From assembly GCA_021774335.1 (NCBI GenBank), contig JAJFJD010000001.1, positions 427,979 through 491,978 on the forward strand: 64,000 bases of DNA. The letters run 5' to 3'. Origin of the DNA: Alphaproteobacteria bacterium. GTDB lineage: Bacteria; Pseudomonadota; Alphaproteobacteria; UBA8366. Below the pieces are notes generated by a model. The model did no database searches. It was not told the origin of the DNA and saw only the letters and a list, made by a program, of their open reading frames with translations. How positions within the stretch are numbered: position 1 is the stretch's first letter; every line of letters starts with the position of its first letter. Positions 62,006-64,000 of the stretch are shown in pieces. The position numbers were made by a program, and so were the translations under genes.

Positions 62006-64000
62006 CTACTCCCCTGCACCGATCTTGGCTTCGATATCCTTCTGCCGCGCTTCCAGCTTCCGCTTCGCAAACTCCGGGTCCAGGATCATCACTTTGCGGG
62101 CCTGCGCGCGGGTCGTCGAAAGGATTTTCTCCACAACCTCTTTCCGCACGAACTCGGGAAGGTCGGACCATGCGTCCGCGTTGACGGCGGCGCTTAGACC
62201 AAGGCGCAAGTTCGTGCCGGCTTCGATCTGCAATCGATCGTATTCCTGATCCGTCAACTCGATACCTTCGATCTTGCGACCGATACGCGACGGATGGATT
62301 TGCAGGGCCAGGAGTTCGCGCACGACGGGGTCGTCTTTCTCCCGGCTCGTGTAAACCGTTGATGCGATGTCCGGGCCGAAGCTGCCTTCAAGCTCGATCG
62401 GTTGGCCGAAGATGTCACGGCGCGGTAGCAGTCCCTTGGACAGGCCAGGGACGCGTGACTTGATCTGGTCGAGGACGGTCCGCGCCTCGCGTAGCACTGG
62501 ATCGTCGACGCGCGCCGCTTGGGCAACGCCGGTCGGTACGACTGTGCCAGCGAGCTTTTGTAAGTACCGCTCGCCATACCGGTCGGGATCGGTCAACGCC
62601 TGGATTAGCTCAGACGGGCCGCGTAGCCATGTTTTTGACGTTAGGTTCTTCGCGATGCTGCCGACTAGCATGGCTCCGACTTCCTCCGCTTGGTCGTCCG
62701 ACATCTTGCCGGCCATGGCGTGCGCGTCAGCCGTCACACCGAGCAACAACGCGAGCGGTTCGAAGCGGGCATACGAATAGTAAGTGCCGTTGATTTTGAT
62801 CGAATTCGGTTGCCACCCTGTCGCCCGTAGCAATGCTCGTTCCTTCGGGTCGGACGGGCCAGAACCGGTTATCAAGCCTTCAGCCGCAAGTGAAGCCGTA
62901 GCGGTCATCACCATTGCGCCGAATGCCTGTCGCGATAGTTCTTCGTCCCGCGCAATGGCTCCGTTCACGCCTTTGATGTTGTCCCTAACTTCTTCGGACA
63001 AGGCACCGAGCGGCGTCCGCTTGCCAGCGAACTTGATGATGTTGATTGGTGTCCGCACGAACGGCAGCACCATCTTCGCCAGCGGGTGGCTGTTCGATAT
63101 CGACATGATCGAGTTGCCGACCTTGCCGAGCGGGTTCTGAAAGGTCAGCGTCAACGCGAACTCGTCCGCCGCTTCCCGCATTTCCTTTGTCGGGCTGGCC
63201 ACGAGTTCGGCGATGCGGTTGGCTCGTGCTTGTCCGACTAAACCCTCGGTGTCTGCTATGCGGAATGCTTGGGCGTTCAACTCCTGTCGCCGGCCGATCG
63301 ACTTGAAGAACTCGTCTTGGGCCTGTAGCGCGCGGCCGGGGATGCGGACCTGCCGTCCGCCTATCTCGAATTCTCGGCCAAGGATCGTGAACTTCTTGGA
63401 ACCGATCGCGGCGCGGCGCTTCTGCTCCAGCTTACTGGCGTCGACCACGATTTCGCTTTGGAAAGCACGAGCGCCAGCTACGACGCCATCACGCGCACCC
63501 TGAGCGATGCCGGACAATCGGCCCATGGCTTCGCCAAGGCGTACGCGGTCGGCTGCCCTGTTCCCGGTGAATGCTGCGCGGGCCTTGCCCAGTGTCGCCG
63601 CTATGGCTGTCTCAGGGACCGCCGATAAGGCTGTAATCATGTTGCCTGTGATGTTGGCGACATGCGTCTGCGGGCCGCTCAGGAGGGCGTTAATCCAGGC
63701 TTCGAGAACCTTCTCCGATGTGGTGGCCTTGCGCGATTCGAGCATGTACTTCGAAATCTTAGCCGGCGTATCCAGCGACGCCACGAGGCGAGCTTGATCG
63801 GCGATAGCATCGCGGCCCTGGTTGGCATCAAGGATCGCACCGAGCGCCTTTGCATCCCGGACTTCGCCGGCTGCGATACGGAACTGCGACAGGGCGCGTC
63901 CGGCTTCAGCGGTTAGTCCGGCGACTTGTTCTTGTATCGCGGTGTGGCGTGTCACGGCTTGAGCGAAAGCAACGCGATCAGCGTCAGTGCCTTCGGCCGC
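62006..64000 (-). CDS. Large phage virion-type protein (5' end outside window)
   Basis: The frame is open from the window edge to TAG at 62006 (664 codons seen; an internal GTG at 63955 is not needed because the 15 codons before it are also open and protein-like). The sequence is long, helical and polar, with an L-P-F-V-R-T-P-I-N-I-I-K-F segment followed by two hydrophobic stretches (A-F-G-A-M-V-M-T-A-T-A-S-L-A-A). This suits the C-terminal part of large polyvalent or internal-virion proteins of podovirus-like phages. Exact function is unknown. Confidence 0.65.
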   Translation of the reverse strand, partial: AAEGTDADRVAFAQAVTRHTAIQEQVAGLTAEAGRALSQFRIAAGEVRDAKALGAILDANQGRDAIADQARLVASLDTPAKISKYMLESRKATTSEKVLEAWINALLSGPQTHVANITGNMITALSAVPETAIAATLGKARAAFTGNRAADRVRLGEAMGRLSGIAQGARDGVVAGARAFQSEIVVDASKLEQKRRAAIGSKKFTILGREFEIGGRQVRIPGRALQAQDEFFKSIGRRQELNAQAFRIADTEGLVGQARANRIAELVASPTKEMREAADEFALTLTFQNPLGKVGNSIMSISNSHPLAKMVLPFVRTPINIIKFAGKRTPLGALSEEVRDNIKGVNGAIARDEELSRQAFGAMVMTATASLAAEGLITGSGPSDPKERALLRATGWQPNSIKINGTYYSYARFEPLALLLGVTADAHAMAGKMSDDQAEEVGAMLVGSIAKNLTSKTWLRGPSELIQALTDPDRYGERYLQKLAGTVVPTGVAQAARVDDPVLREARTVLDQIKSRVPGLSKGLLPRRDIFGQPIELEGSFGPDIASTVYTSREKDDPVVRELLALQIHPSRIGRKIEGIELTDQEYDRLQIEAGTNLRLGLSAAVNADAWSDLPEFVRKEVVEKILSTTRAQARKVMILDPEFAKRKLEARQKDIEAKIGAGE

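Larger units (their letters stand above)
60072..64000. mobile_element. Probable prophage or phage-derived element, left end at tRNA-Ser
   Basis: The DNA downstream of tRNA-Ser(GGA) has lower GC, several repeats and hairpins, small orphan genes and, from 61599 on, leftward phage virion-type genes that run past the window edge. tRNA 3' ends are common phage integration sites and the attachment core would be the tRNA 3' part. No integrase is seen in these 3.9 kb; it may lie at the far end. The far attachment repeat is outside the window, so the limits are not fixed. Confidence 0.7.

Noticed and set aside
1..64000. UGA reassigned to Trp or another amino acid genome-wide
   Set aside because: Genes such as pmbA end at UGA at the expected family length, so UGA is a functional stop.
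1..64000. CRISPR arrays, rRNA genes, transposases
   Set aside because: No regularly spaced repeats, rRNA-like conserved sequence or transposase motifs were found.

Overview
The window looks like chromosomal DNA of a high-GC alphaproteobacterium, probably Rhodospirillales-like. This is inferred from gene content: a Coq7-type ubiquinone hydroxylase, an OmpA-family porin, 17-kDa-antigen-like proteins, PmbA, RF3, TypA, and CoA-based acyl/carboxylic acid metabolism next to TauD, AcnX and SDR genes. UGA serves as an ordinary stop elsewhere (for example pmbA), so the code is not globally altered. No species can be named from the sequence alone.

The most notable content is two genes on the minus strand that read through an in-frame UGA. 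(1) 41873..43603 is a UGSC-family (seleno)protein with the UGA at codon 98 in a U-G-A-C motif, followed by a 7-bp hairpin with a 4-nt G-containing loop 20 nt after the UGA. (2) 797..1231 is a DUF427 protein whose UGA (codon 79) sits exactly where DUF427 proteins carry their conserved Cys (Cys-Pro-Phe/Tyr-Lys-Gly). It is followed by a perfect 6-bp hairpin with a CGUGC loop 29 nt after the UGA. The first is a family already known to use selenocysteine. The second would be, to my knowledge, a new selenoprotein family. Both point to a Sec-decoding organism; selA/B/C/D are not in the window.

Layout. 1-4.7 kb: TauD dioxygenase (cut by the edge), DUF427, MAPEG, a small membrane protein, pmbA, DinB, a lipoprotein. 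4.7-15 kb: a homodimeric E1/transketolase-like dehydrogenase divergent from an Lrp regulator, a glycosyltransferase-SDR pair, a sterol-desaturase/creatininase-like pair, and a two-subunit aconitase X facing a threonine-dehydratase-like enzyme. 15-24 kb: prfC, a small secreted protein, OmpA, a MaoC/CoA-transferase operon, a chemoreceptor. 24-31 kb: class III CoA-transferase, DUF3047, a diiron protein, a family 2 glycosyltransferase, DUF547, DksA-like, typA. 31-39 kb: a divergent leuCD pair, a fadJ-like bifunctional enzyme, a secreted protein with a Cys-rich MarR regulator, a GT87-like enzyme, a Zn peptidase. 39-46.7 kb: a NIT chemoreceptor, the UGSC selenoprotein, GNAT, and small proteins among strong hairpins. 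46.7-51.5 kb: TauD, SDR and 2-hydroxyacid dehydrogenase, a surface-antigen-like protein, a VPLPA-CTERM protein. 51.7-59.8 kb: tRNA-Leu(CAA), a TPR-glycosyltransferase/DedA/dsbB/coq7 operon, an alkA-esterase-HNH operon, gluQ.

From 60 kb on, right after tRNA-Ser(GGA), the DNA changes character: lower GC, direct and inverted repeats, a 24-codon hydrophobic peptide between strong hairpins, orphan small genes, then leftward phage virion-type genes running off the window. This is most simply the end of a prophage or related element integrated at the 3' end of the tRNA-Ser gene. No integrase, transposase, rRNA or CRISPR array is visible.
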